A stretch of 64,000 nucleotides of DNA, taken from positions 1,054,001-1,118,000 of the forward strand of contig NW_026870532.1 in the NCBI RefSeq assembly GCF_963576545.1, in the 5' to 3' direction. The notes under the pieces were generated by a model. It ran no database searches, had not been told where the DNA came from, and worked only from the letters and a program-made list of their open reading frames with translations. The first letter of the stretch is position 1, and every line of letters begins with the position of its first letter. The DNA is from Limanda limanda. Taxonomy: Eukaryota; Chordata; Actinopteri; Pleuronectiformes; Pleuronectidae. A program made the translations under genes and the position numbers. Positions 47,801 through 60,425 of this stretch are shown here, one piece after another.

Positions 47801-49364
47801 TCTTTCTCCTATGTGCTTTCATCCCTAACCCTAACCCTAACCCTTCCGAAAGTCGGAGAAGCTCAAGGATGGTACCGATCGATGCGCGCTACCCAATTTA
47901 GTGGGGGTAGAGCCTACTTGCAAGTCTCTCCGACCTTCACAAAAAAAGTTATTCAAGAATATCTCTTTCTCCTATGTGCTTTCATCCCTAACCCTAACCC
48001 TAACCCTTCCAAAAGTCGGAGAAGCTCAAGAATGGTACCGATCGATGCGCGCTACCCCATTTAGTGGGGGTAGAGCCTACTTGCAAGTCTCTCCGACCTT
48101 CACAAAAAAAGTTATTCAAGAATATCTCTTTCTCCTATGTGCTTTCATCCCTAACCCTAACCCTAACCCTTCCGAAAGTCGGAGAAGCTCAAGGATGGTA
48201 CCGATCGATGCGCGCTACCCCATTTAGTGGGGGTAGAGCCTACTTGCAAGTCTCTCCGACCTTCACAAAAAAAGTTATTCAAGAATATCTCTTTCTCCTA
48301 TGTGCTTTCATCCCTAACCCTAACCCTAACCCTTCCGAAAGTCGGAGAAGCTCAAGGATGGTACCGATCGATGCGCGCAACCCCATTTAGTGGGGGTAGA
48401 GCCTACTTGCAAGTCTCTCCGACCTTCACAAAAAAAGTTATTCAAGAATATCTCCTCAGATTTTGGGGAATTTCGTCGGTCGACCTCTTCCGAAGGTCGT
48501 ACAAGCTCGGGGATGGTACCAATCGATCCGCAGGACCCAAATTAGTCCAGATGCAACCACTTTCCAAGTCTCTCCGACCTTCACAAAAAAAGTTATTCAA
48601 GAATATCTCTTTCTCCTATGTGCTTTCATCCCTAACCCTAACCCTAACCCTTCCGAAAGTCGGAGAAGCTCAAGGATGGTACCGATCGATGCGCGCTACC
48701 CCATTTAGTGGGGGTAGAGCCTACTTGCAAGTCTCTCCGACCTTCACAAAAAAAGTTATTCAAGAATATCTCCTCAGATTTGGGGGAATTTCGTCGGTCG
48801 ACCTCTTCCGAAGGTCGTACAAGCTCGGGGATGGTACCAATCGATCCGCAGGACCCAAATTAGTCCAGATGCAACCACTTTCCAAGTCTCTCCGACCTTC
48901 ACAAAAAAAGTTATTCAAGAATATCTCTTTCTCCTATGTGCTTTCATCCCTAACCCTAACCCTAACCCTTCCGAAAGTCGGAGAAGCTCAAGGATGGTAC
49001 CGATCGATGCGCGCTACCCCATTTAGTGGGGGTAGAGCCTACTTGCAAGTCTCTCCGACCTTCACAAAAAAAGTTATTCAAGAATATCTCCTCAGATTTG
49101 GGGGAATTTCGTCGGTCGACCTCTTCCGAAGGTCGTACAAGCTCGGGGATGGTACCAATCGATCCGCAGGACCCAAATTAGTCCAGATGCAACCACTTTC
49201 CAAGTCTCTCCGACCTTCACAAAAAAAGTTATTCAAGAATATCTCTTTCTCCTATGTGCTTTCATCCCTAACCCTAACCCTAACCCTTCCGAAAGTCGGA
49301 GAAGCTCAAGGATGGTACCGATCGATGTGCGCTACCCCATTTAGTGGGGGTAGAGCCTACTTGC
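41816..49364 (+). repeat. Array segment 10: S-free zone, left copy
   Basis: Order is L, LBL, L, LBL, LBLBL, LBL, L, LBL, L, L, LBL, LBLBL, LBL, LBL, LLLL, LBLBLBL. No S and no B-B occur in these 7.5 kb. From about 41979 to 48728 it pairs with 53040-59626; the right copy lacks one L (the one beginning at 43903, which carries CTTGAAAG just before it). Inside, 43104-45834 and 45835-48247 are imperfect tandem copies. GCGCAACCCC is common here. Confidence 0.9.
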
Positions 49365-51282
49365 AAGTCTCTCCGACCTTCACAAAAAAAGTTATTCAAG
49401 AATATCTCTTTCTCCTATGTGCTTTCATCCCTAACCCTAACCCTTTCGAAAGTCGGAGAAGCTCAAGGATGGTACCGATCGATGCGCGCTACCCCATTTA
49501 GTGGGGGTAGAGCCTACTTGCAAGTCTCTCCGACCTTCACAAAAAACGTTATTCAAGAATATCTCTTTCTCCTATGTGCTTTCATCCCTAACCCTAACCC
49601 TAACCCTTCCGAAAGTCGGAGAAGCTCAAGGATGGTACCGATCGATGCGCGCTACCCCATTTAGTGGGGGTAGAGCCTACTTGCAAGTCTCTCCGACCTT
49701 CACAAAAAAAGTTATTCAAGAATATCTCCTCAGATTTGGGGGAATTTCGTCGGTCGACCTCTTCCGAAGGTCGTACAAGCTCTGGGATGGTACCAATCGA
49801 TCTGCAGGACCCAAATTAGTCCAGATGCAACCACTTTCCAAGTCTCTCCGACCTTCACAAAAAAAGTTATTCAAGAATATCTCTTTCTCCTATGTGCTTT
49901 CATCCCTAACCCTAACCCTAACCCTTCCAAAAGTCGGAGAAGCTCAAGGATGGTACCGATCGATGCGCGCTACCCCATTTAGTGGGGGTAGAGCCTACTA
50001 GCAAGTCTCTCCGACCTTCACAAAAAAAGTTATTCAAGAATATCTCTTTCTCCTATGTGCTTTCATCCCTAACCCTAACCCTAACCCTTCCGAAAGTCGG
50101 AGAAGCTCAAGGATGGTACCGATCGATGCGCGCTACCCCATTTAGTGGGGGTAGAGCCTACTTGCAAGTCTCTCCGACCTTCACAAAAAAAGTTATTCAA
50201 GAATATCTCTTTCTCCTATGTGCTTTCATCCCTAACCCTAACCCTAACCCTTCCGAAAGTCGGAGAAGCTCAAGGATGGTACCGATCGATGCGCGCTACC
50301 CCATTTAGTGGGGGTAGAGCCTACTTGCAAGTCTCTCCGACCTTCACAAAAAAAGTTATTCAAGAATATCTCCTCAGATTTGGGGGAATTTCGTCGGTCG
50401 ACCTCTTCCGAAGGTCGTACAAGCTCGGGGATGGTACCAATCGATCCGCAGGACCCAAATTAGTCCAGATGCAACCACTTTCCAAGTCTCTCCGACCTTC
50501 ACAAAAAAAGTTATTCAAGAATATCTCTTTCTCCTATGTGCTTTCATCCCTAACCCTAACCCTAACCCTTCCGAAAGTCGGAGAAGCTCAAGGATGGTAC
50601 CGATCGATGCGCGCTACCCCATTTAGTGGGGGTAGAGCCTACTTGCAAGTCTCTCCGACCTTCACAAAAAAAGTTATTCAAGAATATCTCTTTCTCCTAT
50701 GTGCTTTCATCCCTAACCCTAACCCTAACCCTTCCGAAAGTCGGAGAAGCTCAAGGATGGTACCGATCGATGCGCGCTACCCCATTTAGTGGGGGTAGAG
50801 CCTACTTGCAAGTCTCTCCGACCTTCACAAAAAAAGTTATTCAAGAATATCTCCTCAGATTTGGGGGAATTTCGTCGGTCGACCTCTTCCAAAGGTCGTA
50901 CAAGCTCTGGGATGGTACCAATCGATCCGCAGGACCCAAATTTGTCCAGATGCAACCACTTTCCAAGTCTCTCCGACCTTCACAAAAAAAGTTATTCAAG
51001 AATATCTCCTCAGATTTGGGGGAATTTCGTCGGTCGACCTCTTCCGAAGGTCGTACAAGCTCGGGGATGGTACCAATCGATCTGCAGGACCCAAATTAGT
51101 CCAGATGCAACCACTTTCCAAGTCTCTCCGACCTTCACAAAAAAAGTTATTCAAGAATATCTCTTTCTCCTATGTGCTTTCATCCCTAACCCTAACCCTA
51201 ACCCTTCCGAAAGTCGGAGAAGCTCAAGGATGGTACCGATCGATGTGCGCTACCCCATTTAGTGGGGGTAGAGCCTACTTGC
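49365..51282 (+). repeat. 12-monomer higher-order repeat, copy 5 (1,918 bp)
   Basis: Same order as the other copies, but the first monomer, which carries CCTTTCGAAAG, is the short form S. This makes the unit 6 bp shorter. The B-B doublet contains a private A to T change at 50943. Confidence 0.91.
50810..51119 (+). repeat. B-B doublet 8
   Basis: Same three-variant signature plus a private A to T change at 50943. That change removes a stop on the - strand and opens a 76-codon frame there, which I regard as non-coding. Confidence 0.92.
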
Positions 51283-52876
51283 AAGTCTCTCCGACCTTCA
51301 CAAAAAAAGTTATTCAAGAATATCTCTTTCTCCTATGTGCTTTCATCCCTAACCCTAACCCTAACCCTTCCGAAAGTCGGAGAAGCTCAAGGATGGTACC
51401 GATCGATGTGCGCTACCCCATTTAGTGGGGGTAGAGCCTACTTGCAAGTCTCTCCGACCTTCACAAAAAAAGTTATTCAAGAATATCTCTTTCTCCTATG
51501 TGCTTTCATCCCTAACCCTAACCCTTCCGAAAGTCGGAGAAGCTCAAGGATGGTACCGATCGATGCGCGCTACCCCATTTAGTGGGGGTAGAGCCTACTT
51601 GCAAGTCTCTCCGACCTTCACAAAAAAAGTTATTCAAGAATATCTCCTCAGATTTGGGGGAATTTCGTCGGTCGACCTCTTCCGAAGGTCGTACAAGCTC
51701 GGGGATGGTACCAATCGATCCGCAGGACCCAAATTAGTCCAGATGCAACCACTTTCCAAGTCTCTCCGACCTTCACAAAAAAAGTTATTCAAGAATATCT
51801 CTTTCTCCTATGTGCTTTCATCCCTAACCCTAACCCTAACCCTTCCGAAAGTCGGAGAAGCTCAAGGATGGTACCGATCGATGTGCGCTACCCCATTTAG
51901 TGGGGGTAGAGCCTACTTGCAAGTCTCTCCGACCTTCACAAAAAAAGTTATTCAAGAATATCTCTTTCTCCTATGTGCTTTCATACCTAACCCTAACCCT
52001 AACCCTTCCGAAAGTCGGAGAAGCTCAAGGATGGTACCGATCGATGCGCGCTACCCCATTTAGTGGGGGTAGAGCCTACTTGCAAGTCTCTCCGACCTTC
52101 ACAAAAAAAGTTATTCAAGAATATCTCTTTCTCCTATGTGCTTTCATCCCTAACCCTAACCCTTCCGAAAGTCGGAGAAGCTCAAGGATGGTACCGATCG
52201 ATGCGCGCTACCCCATTTAGTGGGGGTAGAGCCTACTTGCAAGTCTCTCCGACCTTCACAAAAAAAGTTATTCAAGAATATCTCCTCAGATTTGGGGGAA
52301 TTTCGTCGGTCGACCTCTTCCGAAGGTCGTACAAGCTCGGGGATGGTACCAATCGATCCGCAGGACCCAAATTAGTCCAGATGCAACCACTTTCCAAGTC
52401 TCTCCGACCTTCACAAAAAAAGTTATTCAAGAATATCTCTTTCTCCTATGTGCTTTCATCCCTAACCCTAACCCTAACCCTTCCGAAAGTCGGAGAAGCT
52501 CAAGGATGGTACCGATCGATGCGCGCTACCCCATTTAGTGGGGGTAGAGCCTACTTGCAAGTCTCTCCGACCTTCACAAAAAAAGTTATTCAAGAATATC
52601 TCCTCAGATTTGGGGGAATTTCGTCGGTCGACCTCTTTCGAAGGTCGTACAAGCTCGGGGATGGTACCAATCGATCCGCAGGACCCAAATTAGTCCAGAT
52701 GCAACCACTTTCCAAGTCTCTCCGACCTTCACAAAAAAAGTTATTCAAGAATATCTCTTTCTCCTATGTGCTTTCATCCCTAACCCTAACCCTAACCCTT
52801 CCGAAAGTCGGAGAAGCTCAAGGATGGTACCGATCGATGTGCGCTACCCCATTTAGTGGGGGTAGAGCCTACTTGC
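51283..52876 (+). repeat. Array segment 11
   Basis: Order is L, SBL, L, SBLBL. From 51921 it matches 33810-34765 (offset 18,111 bp), including a rare CATACC change in the telomere box (51985 and 33874). Confidence 0.9.
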
Positions 52877-55800
52877 AAGTCTCTCCGACCTTCACAAAAA
52901 AAGTTATTCAAGAATATCTCTTTCTCCTATGTGCTTTCATCCCTAACCCTAACCCTAACCCTTTCGAAAGTCGGAGAAGCTCAAGGATGGTACCGATCGA
53001 TGCGCGCTACCCCATTTAGTGGGGGTACAGCCTACTTGCAAGTCTCTCCGACCTTCACAAAAAAAGTTATTCAAGAATATCTCTTTCTCCTATGTGCTTT
53101 CATCCCTAACCCTAACCCTAACCCTTCCGAAAGTCGGAGAAGCTCAAGGATGGTACCGATCGATGCGCGCTACCCCATTTAGTGGGGGTAGAGCCTACTT
53201 GCAAGTCTCTCCGACCTTCACAAAAAAAGTTATTCAAGAATATCTCCTCAGATTTGGGGGAATTTCGTCGGTCGACCTCTTCCGAAGGTCGTACAAGCTC
53301 TGGGATGGTACCAATCGATCCGCAGGACCCAAATTAGTCCAGATGCAACCACTTTCCAAGTCTCTCCGACCTTCACAAAAAAAGTTATTCAAGAATATCT
53401 CTTTCTCCTATGTGCTTTCATCCCTAACCCTAACCCTAACCCTTCCAAAAGTCGGAGAAGCTCAAGGATGGTACCGATCGATGCGCGCTACCCCATTTAG
53501 TGGGGGTAGAGCCTACTAGCAAGTCTCTCCGACCTTCACAAAAAAAGTTATTCAAGAATATCTCTTTCTCCTATGTGCTTTCATCCCTAACCCTAACCCT
53601 AACCCTTCCGAAAGTCGGAGAAGCTCAAGGATGGTACCGATCGATGCGCGCTACCCCATTTAGTGGGGGTAGAGCCTACTTGCAAGTCTCTCCGACCTTC
53701 ACAAAAAAAGTTATTCAAGAATATCTCTTTCTCCTATGTGCTTTCATCCCTAACCCTAACCCTAACCCTTCCGAAAGTCGGAGAAGCTCAAGGATGGTAC
53801 CGATCGATGCGCGCTACCCCATTTAGTGGGGGTAGAGCCTACTTGCAAGTCTCTCCGACCTTCACAAAAAAAGTTATTCAAGAATATCTCCTCAGATTTG
53901 GGGGAATTTCGTCGGTCGACCTCTTCCGAAGGTCGTACAAGCTCGGGGATGGTACCAATCGATCCGCAGGACCCAAATTAGTCCAGATGCAACCACTTTC
54001 CAAGTCTCTCCGACCTTCACAAAAAAAGTTATTCAAGAATATCTCTTTCTCCTATGTGCTTTCATCCCTAACCCTAACCCTAACCCTTCCGAAAGTCGGA
54101 GAAGCTCAAGGATGGTACCGATCGATGCGCGCTACCCCATTTAGTGGGGGTAAAGCCTACTTGCAAGTCTCTCCGACCTTCACAAAAAAAGTTATTCAAG
54201 AATATCTCTTTCTCCTATGTGCTTTCATCCCTAACCCTAACCCTAACCCTTCCGAAAGTCGGAGAAGCTCAAGGATGGTACCGATCGATGCGCGCAACCC
54301 CATTTAGTGGGGGTAGAGCCTACTTGCAAGTCTCTCCGACCTTCACAAAAAAAGTTATTCAAGAATATCTCCTCAGATTTGGGGGAATTTCGTCGGTCGA
54401 CCTCTTCCGAAGGTCGTACAAGCTCGGGGATGGTACCAATCGATCCGCAGGACCCAAATTAGTCCAGATGCAACCACTTTCCAAGTCTCTCCGACCTTCA
54501 CAAAAAAAGTTATTCAAGAATATCTCTTTCTCCTATGTGCTTTCATCCCTAACCCTAACCCTAACCCTTCCGAAAGTCGGAGAAGCTCAAGGATGGTACC
54601 GATCGATGCGCGCAACCCCATTTAGTGGGGGTAGAGCCTACTTGCAAGTCTCTCCGACCTTCACAAAAAAAGTTATTCAAGAATATCTCCTCAGATTTGG
54701 GGGAATTTCGTCGGTCGACCTCTTCCGAAGGTCGTACAAGCTCGGGGATGGTACCAATCGATCCGCAGGACCCAAATTAGTCCAGATGCAACCACTTTCC
54801 AAGTCTCTCCGACCTTCACAAAAAAAGTTATTCAAGAATATCTCTTTCTCCTATGTGCTTTCATCCCTAACCCTAACCCTAACCCTTCCGAAAGTCGGAG
54901 AAGCTCAAGGATGGTACCGATCGATGCGCGCTACCCCATTTAGTGGGGGTAGAGCCTACTTGCAAGTCTCTCCGACCTTCACAAAAAAAGTTATTCAAGA
55001 ATATCTCCTCAGATTTGGGGGAATTTCGTCGGTCGACCTCTTCCGAAGGTCGTACAAGCTCGGGGATGGTACCAATCGATCTGCAGGACCCAAATTAGTC
55101 CAGATGCAACCACTTTCCAAGTCTCTCCGACCTTCACAAAAAAAGTTATTCAAGAATATCTCTTTCTCCTATGTGCTTTCATCCCTAACCCTAACCCTAA
55201 CCCTTCCGAAAGTCGGAGAAGCTCAAGGATGGTACCGATCGATGCGCGCTACCCCATTTAGTGGGGGTAGAGCCTACTTGCAAGTCTCTCCGACCTTCAC
55301 AAAAAAAGTTATTCAAGAATATCTCTTTCTCCTATGTGCTTTCATCCCTAACCCTAACCCTAACCCTTCCGAAAGTCGGAGAAGCTCAAGGATGGTACCG
55401 ATCGATGCGCGCTACCCCATTTAGTGGGGGTAGAGCCTACTTGCAAGTCTCTCCGACCTTCACAAAAAAAGTTATTCAAGAATATCTCTTTCTCCTATGT
55501 GCTTTCATCCCTAACCCTAACCCTAACCCTTCCGAAAGTCGGAGAAGCTCAAGGATGGTACCGATCGATGCGCGCAACCCCATTTAGTGGGGGTAGAGCC
55601 TACTTGCAAGTCTCTCCGACCTTCACAAAAAAAGTTATTCAAGAATATCTCCTCAGATTTTGGGGAATTTCGTCGGTCGACCTCTTCCGAAGGTCGTACA
55701 AGCTCGGGGATGGTACCAATCGATCCGCAGGACCCAAATTAGTCCAGATGCAACCACTTTCCAAGTCTCTCCGACCTTCAAAAAAAAAGTTATTCAAGAA

Positions 55801-58800
55801 TATCTCTTTCTCCTATGTGCTTTCATCCCTAACCCTAACCCTAACCCTTCCGAAAGTCGGAGAAGCTCAAGGATGGTACCGATCGATGCGCGCTACCCCA
55901 TTTAGTGGGGGTAGAGCCTACTTGCAAGTCTCTCCGACCTTCACAAAAAAAGTTATTCAAGAATATCTCTTTCTCCTATGTGCTTTCATCCCTAACCCTA
56001 ACCCTAACCCTTCCGAAAGTCGGAGAAGCTCAAGGATGGTACCGATCGATGTGCGCTACCCCATTTAGTGGGGGTAGAGCCTACTTGCAAGTCTCTCCGA
56101 CCTTCACAAAAAAAGTTATTCAAGAATATCTCTTTCTCCTATGTGCTTTCATCCCTAACCCTAACCCTAACCCTTCCGAAAGTCGGAGAAGCTCAAGGAT
56201 GGTACCGATCGATGCGCGCTACCCAATTTAGTGGGGGTAGAGCCTACTTGCAAGTCTCTCCGACCTTCACAAAAAAAGTTATTCAAGAATATCTCTTTCT
56301 CCTATGTGCTTTCATCCCTAACCCTAACCCTAACCCTTCCGAAAGTCGGAGAAGCTCAAAGATGGTACCGATCGATGCGCGCTACCCCATTTAGTGGGGG
56401 TAGAGCCTACTTGCAAGTCTCTCCGACCTTCACAAAAAAAGTTATTCAAGAATATCTCCTCAGATTTGGGGGAATTTCGTCGGTCGACCTCTTCCGAAGG
56501 TCGTACAAGCTCGGGGATGGTACCAATCGATCCGCAGGACCCAAATTAGTCCAGATGCAACCACTTTCCAAGTCTCTCCGACCTTCACAAAAAAAGTTAT
56601 TCAAGAATATCTCTTTCTCCTATGTGCTTTCATCCCTAACCCTAACCCTAACCCTTCCGAAAGTCGGAGAAGCTCAAGGATGGTACCGATCGATGCGCGC
56701 TACCCCATTTAGTGGGGGTAAAGCCTACTTGCAAGTCTCTCCGACCTTCACAAAAAAAGTTATTCAAGAATATCTCTTTCTCCTATGTGCTTTCATCCCT
56801 AACCCTAACCCTAACCCTTCCGAAAGTCGGAGAAGCTCAAGGATGGTACCGATCGATGCGCGCAACCCCATTTAGTGGGGGTAGAGCCTACTTGCAAGTC
56901 TCTCCGACCTTCACAAAAAAAGTTATTCAAGAATATCTCCTCAGATTTGGGGGAATTTCGTCGGTCGACCTCTTCCGAAGGTCGTACAAGCTCGGGGATG
57001 GTACCAATCGATCCGCAGGACCCAAATTAGTCCAGATGCAACCACTTTCCAAGTCTCTCCGACCTTCACAAAAAAAGTTATTCAAGAATATCTCTTTCTC
57101 CTATGTGCTTTCATCCCTAACCCTAACCCTAACCCTTCCGAAAGTCGGAGAAGCTCAAGGATGGTACCGATCGATGCGCGCAACCCCATTTAGTGGGGGT
57201 AGAGCCTACTTGCAAGTCTCTCCGACCTTCACAAAAAAAGTTATTCAAGAATATCTCCTCAGATTTGGGGGAATTTCGTCGGTCGACCTCTTCCGAAGGT
57301 CGTACAAGCTCGGGGATGGTACCAATCGATCCGCAGGACCCAAATTAGTCCAGATGCAACCACTTTCCAAGTCTCTCCGACCTTCACAAAAAAAGTTATT
57401 CAAGAATATCTCTTTCTCCTATGTGCTTTCATCCCTAACCCTAACCCTAACCCTTCCGAAAGTCGGAGAAGCTCAAGGATGGTACCGATCGATGCGCGCT
57501 ACCCCATTTAGTGGGGGTAGAGCCTACTTGCAAGTCTCTCCGACTTTCACAAAAAACGTTATTCAAGAATATCTCTTTCTCCTATGTGCTTTCATCCCTA
57601 ACCCTAACCCTAACCCTTCCGAAAGTCGGAGAAGCTCAAGGATGGTACCGATCGATGCGCGCTACCCCATTTAGTGGGGGTAGAGCCTACTTGCAAGTCT
57701 CTCCGACCTTCACAAAAAAAGTTATTCAAGAATATCTCCTCAGATTTGGGGGAATTTCGTCGGTCGACCTCTTCCGAAGGTCGTACAAGCTCGGGGATGG
57801 TACCAATCGATCTGCAGGACCCAAATTAGTCCAGATGCAACCACTTTCCAAGTCTCTCCGACCTTCACAAAAAAAGTTATTCAAGAATATCTCTTTCTCC
57901 TATGTGCTTTCATCCCTAACCCTAACCCTAACCCTTCCGAAAGTCGGAGAAGCTCAAGGATGGTACCGATCGATGCGCGCTACCCCATTTAGTGGGGGTA
58001 GAGCCTACTTGCAAGTCTCTCCGACCTTCACAAAAAAAGTTATTCAAGAATATCTCTTTCTCCTATGTGCTTTCATCCCTAACCCTAACCCTAACCCTTC
58101 CGAAAGTCGGAGAAGCTCAAGGATGGTACCGATCGATGCGCGCTACCCCATTTAGTGGGGGTAGAGCCTACTTGCAAGTCTCTCCGACCTTCACAAAAAA
58201 AGTTATTCAAGAATATCTCCTCAGATTTTGGGGAATTTCGTCGGTCGACCTCTTCCGAAGGTCGTACAAGCTCGGGGATGGTACCAATCGATCCGCAGGA
58301 CCCAAATTAGTCCAGATGCAACCACTTTCCAAGTCTCTCCGACCTTCACAAAAAAAGTTATTCAAGAATATCTCTTTCTCCTATGTGCTTTCATCCCTAA
58401 CCCTAACCCTAACCCTTCCGAAAGTCGGAGAAGCTCAAGGATGGTACCGATCGATGCGCGCTACCCCATTTAGTGGGGGTAGAGCCTACTTGCAAGTCTC
58501 TCCGACCTTCACAAAAAAAGTTATTCAAGAATATCTCTTTCTCCTATGTGCTTTCATCCCTAACCCTAACCCTAACCCTTCCGAAAGTCGGAGAAGCTCA
58601 AGGATGGTACCGATCGATGTGCGCTACCCCATTTAGTGGGGGTAGAGCCTACTTGCAAGTCTCTCCGACCTTCACAAAAAAAGTTATTCAAGAATATCTC
58701 TTTCTCCTATGTGCTTTCATCCCTAACCCTAACCCTAACCCTTCCGAAAGTCGGAGAAGCTCAAGGATGGTACCGATCGATGCGCGCTACCCAATTTAGT

Positions 58801-60425
58801 GGGGGTAGAGCCTACTTGCAAGTCTCTCCGACCTTCACAAAAAAAGTTATTCAAGAATATCTCTTTCTCCTATGTGCTTTCATCCCTAACCCTAACCCTA
58901 ACCCTTCCAAAAGTCGGAGAAGCTCAAGAATGGTACCGATCGATGCGCGCTACCCCATTTAGTGGGGGTAGAGCCTACTTGCAAGTCTCTCCGACCTTCA
59001 CAAAAAAAGTTATTCAAGAATATCTCTTTCTCCTATGTGCTTTCATCCCTAACCCTAACCCTAACCCTTCCGAAAGTCGGAGAAGCTCAAGGATGGTACC
59101 GATCGATGCGCGCTACCCCATTTAGTGGGGGTAGAGCCTACTTGCAAGTCTCTCCGACCCTCACAAAAAAAGTTATTCAAGAATATCTCTTTCTCCTATG
59201 TGCTTTCATCCCTAACCCTAACCCTAACCCTTCCGAAAGTCGGAGAAGCTCAAGGATGGTACCGATCGATGCGCGCAACCCCATTTAGTGGGGGTAGAGC
59301 CTACTTGCAAGTCTCTCCGACCTTCACAAAAAAAGTTATTCAAGAATATCTCCTCAGATTTTGGGGAATTTCGTCGGTCGACCTCTTCCGAAGGTCGTAC
59401 AAGCTCGGGGATGGTACCAATCGATCCGCAGGACCCAAATTAGTCCAGATGCAACCACTTTCCAAGTCTCTCCGACCTTCACAAAAAAAGTTATTCAAGA
59501 ATATCTCTTTCTCCTATGTGCTTTCATCCCTAACCCTAACCCTAACCCTTCCGAAAGTCGGAGAAGCTCAAGGATGGTACCGATCGATGCGCGCTACCCC
59601 ATTTAGTGGGGGTAGAGCCTACTTGCAAGTCTCTCCGACCTTCACAAAAAAAGTTATTCAAGAATATCTCTTTCTCCTATGTGCTTTCATCCCTAACCCT
59701 AACCCTAACCCTTCCGAAAGTCGGAGAAGCTCAAGGATGGTACCGATCGATGCGCGCTACCCCATTTAGTGGGGGTAGAGCCTACTTGCAAGTCTCTCCG
59801 ACCTTCACAAAAAAAGTTATTCAAGAATATCTCCTCAGATTTTGGGGAATTTCGTCGGTCGACCTCTTCCGAAGGTCGTACAAGCTCGGGGATGGTACCA
59901 ATCGATCCGCAGGACCCAAATTAGTCCAGATGCAACCACTTTCCAAGTCTCTCCGACCTTCACAAAAAAAGTTATTCAAGAATATCTCTTTCTCCTATGT
60001 GCTTTCATCCCTAACCCTAACCCTAACCCTTCCGAAAGTCGGAGAAGCTCAAGGATGGTACCGATCGATGCGCGCTACCCCATTTAGTGGGGGTAGAGCC
60101 TACTTGCAAGTCTCTCCGACCTTCACAAAAAAAGTTATTCAAGAATATCTCCTCAGATTTGGGGGAATTTCGTCGGTCGACCTCTTCCGAAGGTCGTACA
60201 AGCTCGGGGATGGTACCAATCGATCCGCAGGACCCAAATTAGTCCAGATGCAACCACTTTCCAAGTCTCTCCGACCTTCACAAAAAAAGTTATTCAAGAA
60301 TATCTCTTTCTCCTATGTGCTTTCATCCCTAACCCTAACCCTAACCCTTCCGAAAGTCGGAGAAGCTCAAGGATGGTACCGATCGATGTGCGCTACCCCA
60401 TTTAGTGGGGGTAGAGCCTACTTGC
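52877..60425 (+). repeat. Array segment 12: S-free zone, right copy
   Basis: Order is L, LBL, L, LBL, LBLBLBL, L, LBL, L, L, LBL, LBLBL, LBL, LBL, LLLL, LBL, LBLBL. It pairs with 41.98-48.73 kb at an offset of 11,061 bp, then 10,898 bp after one missing L. Rare shared changes include the A9 run (44882/55780), CAAGAATGG (48030/58928) and GGTAAAGCC. Private changes are GGTACAGCC near 53029, GACTTTCAC near 57545 and GACCCTCAC near 59160. Confidence 0.9.

Noticed and set aside
50725..50955. A 76-codon frame on the - strand
   Set aside because: It exists only because of one private A to T change at 50943 in a B monomer; equivalent copies elsewhere have a stop. No coding evidence.
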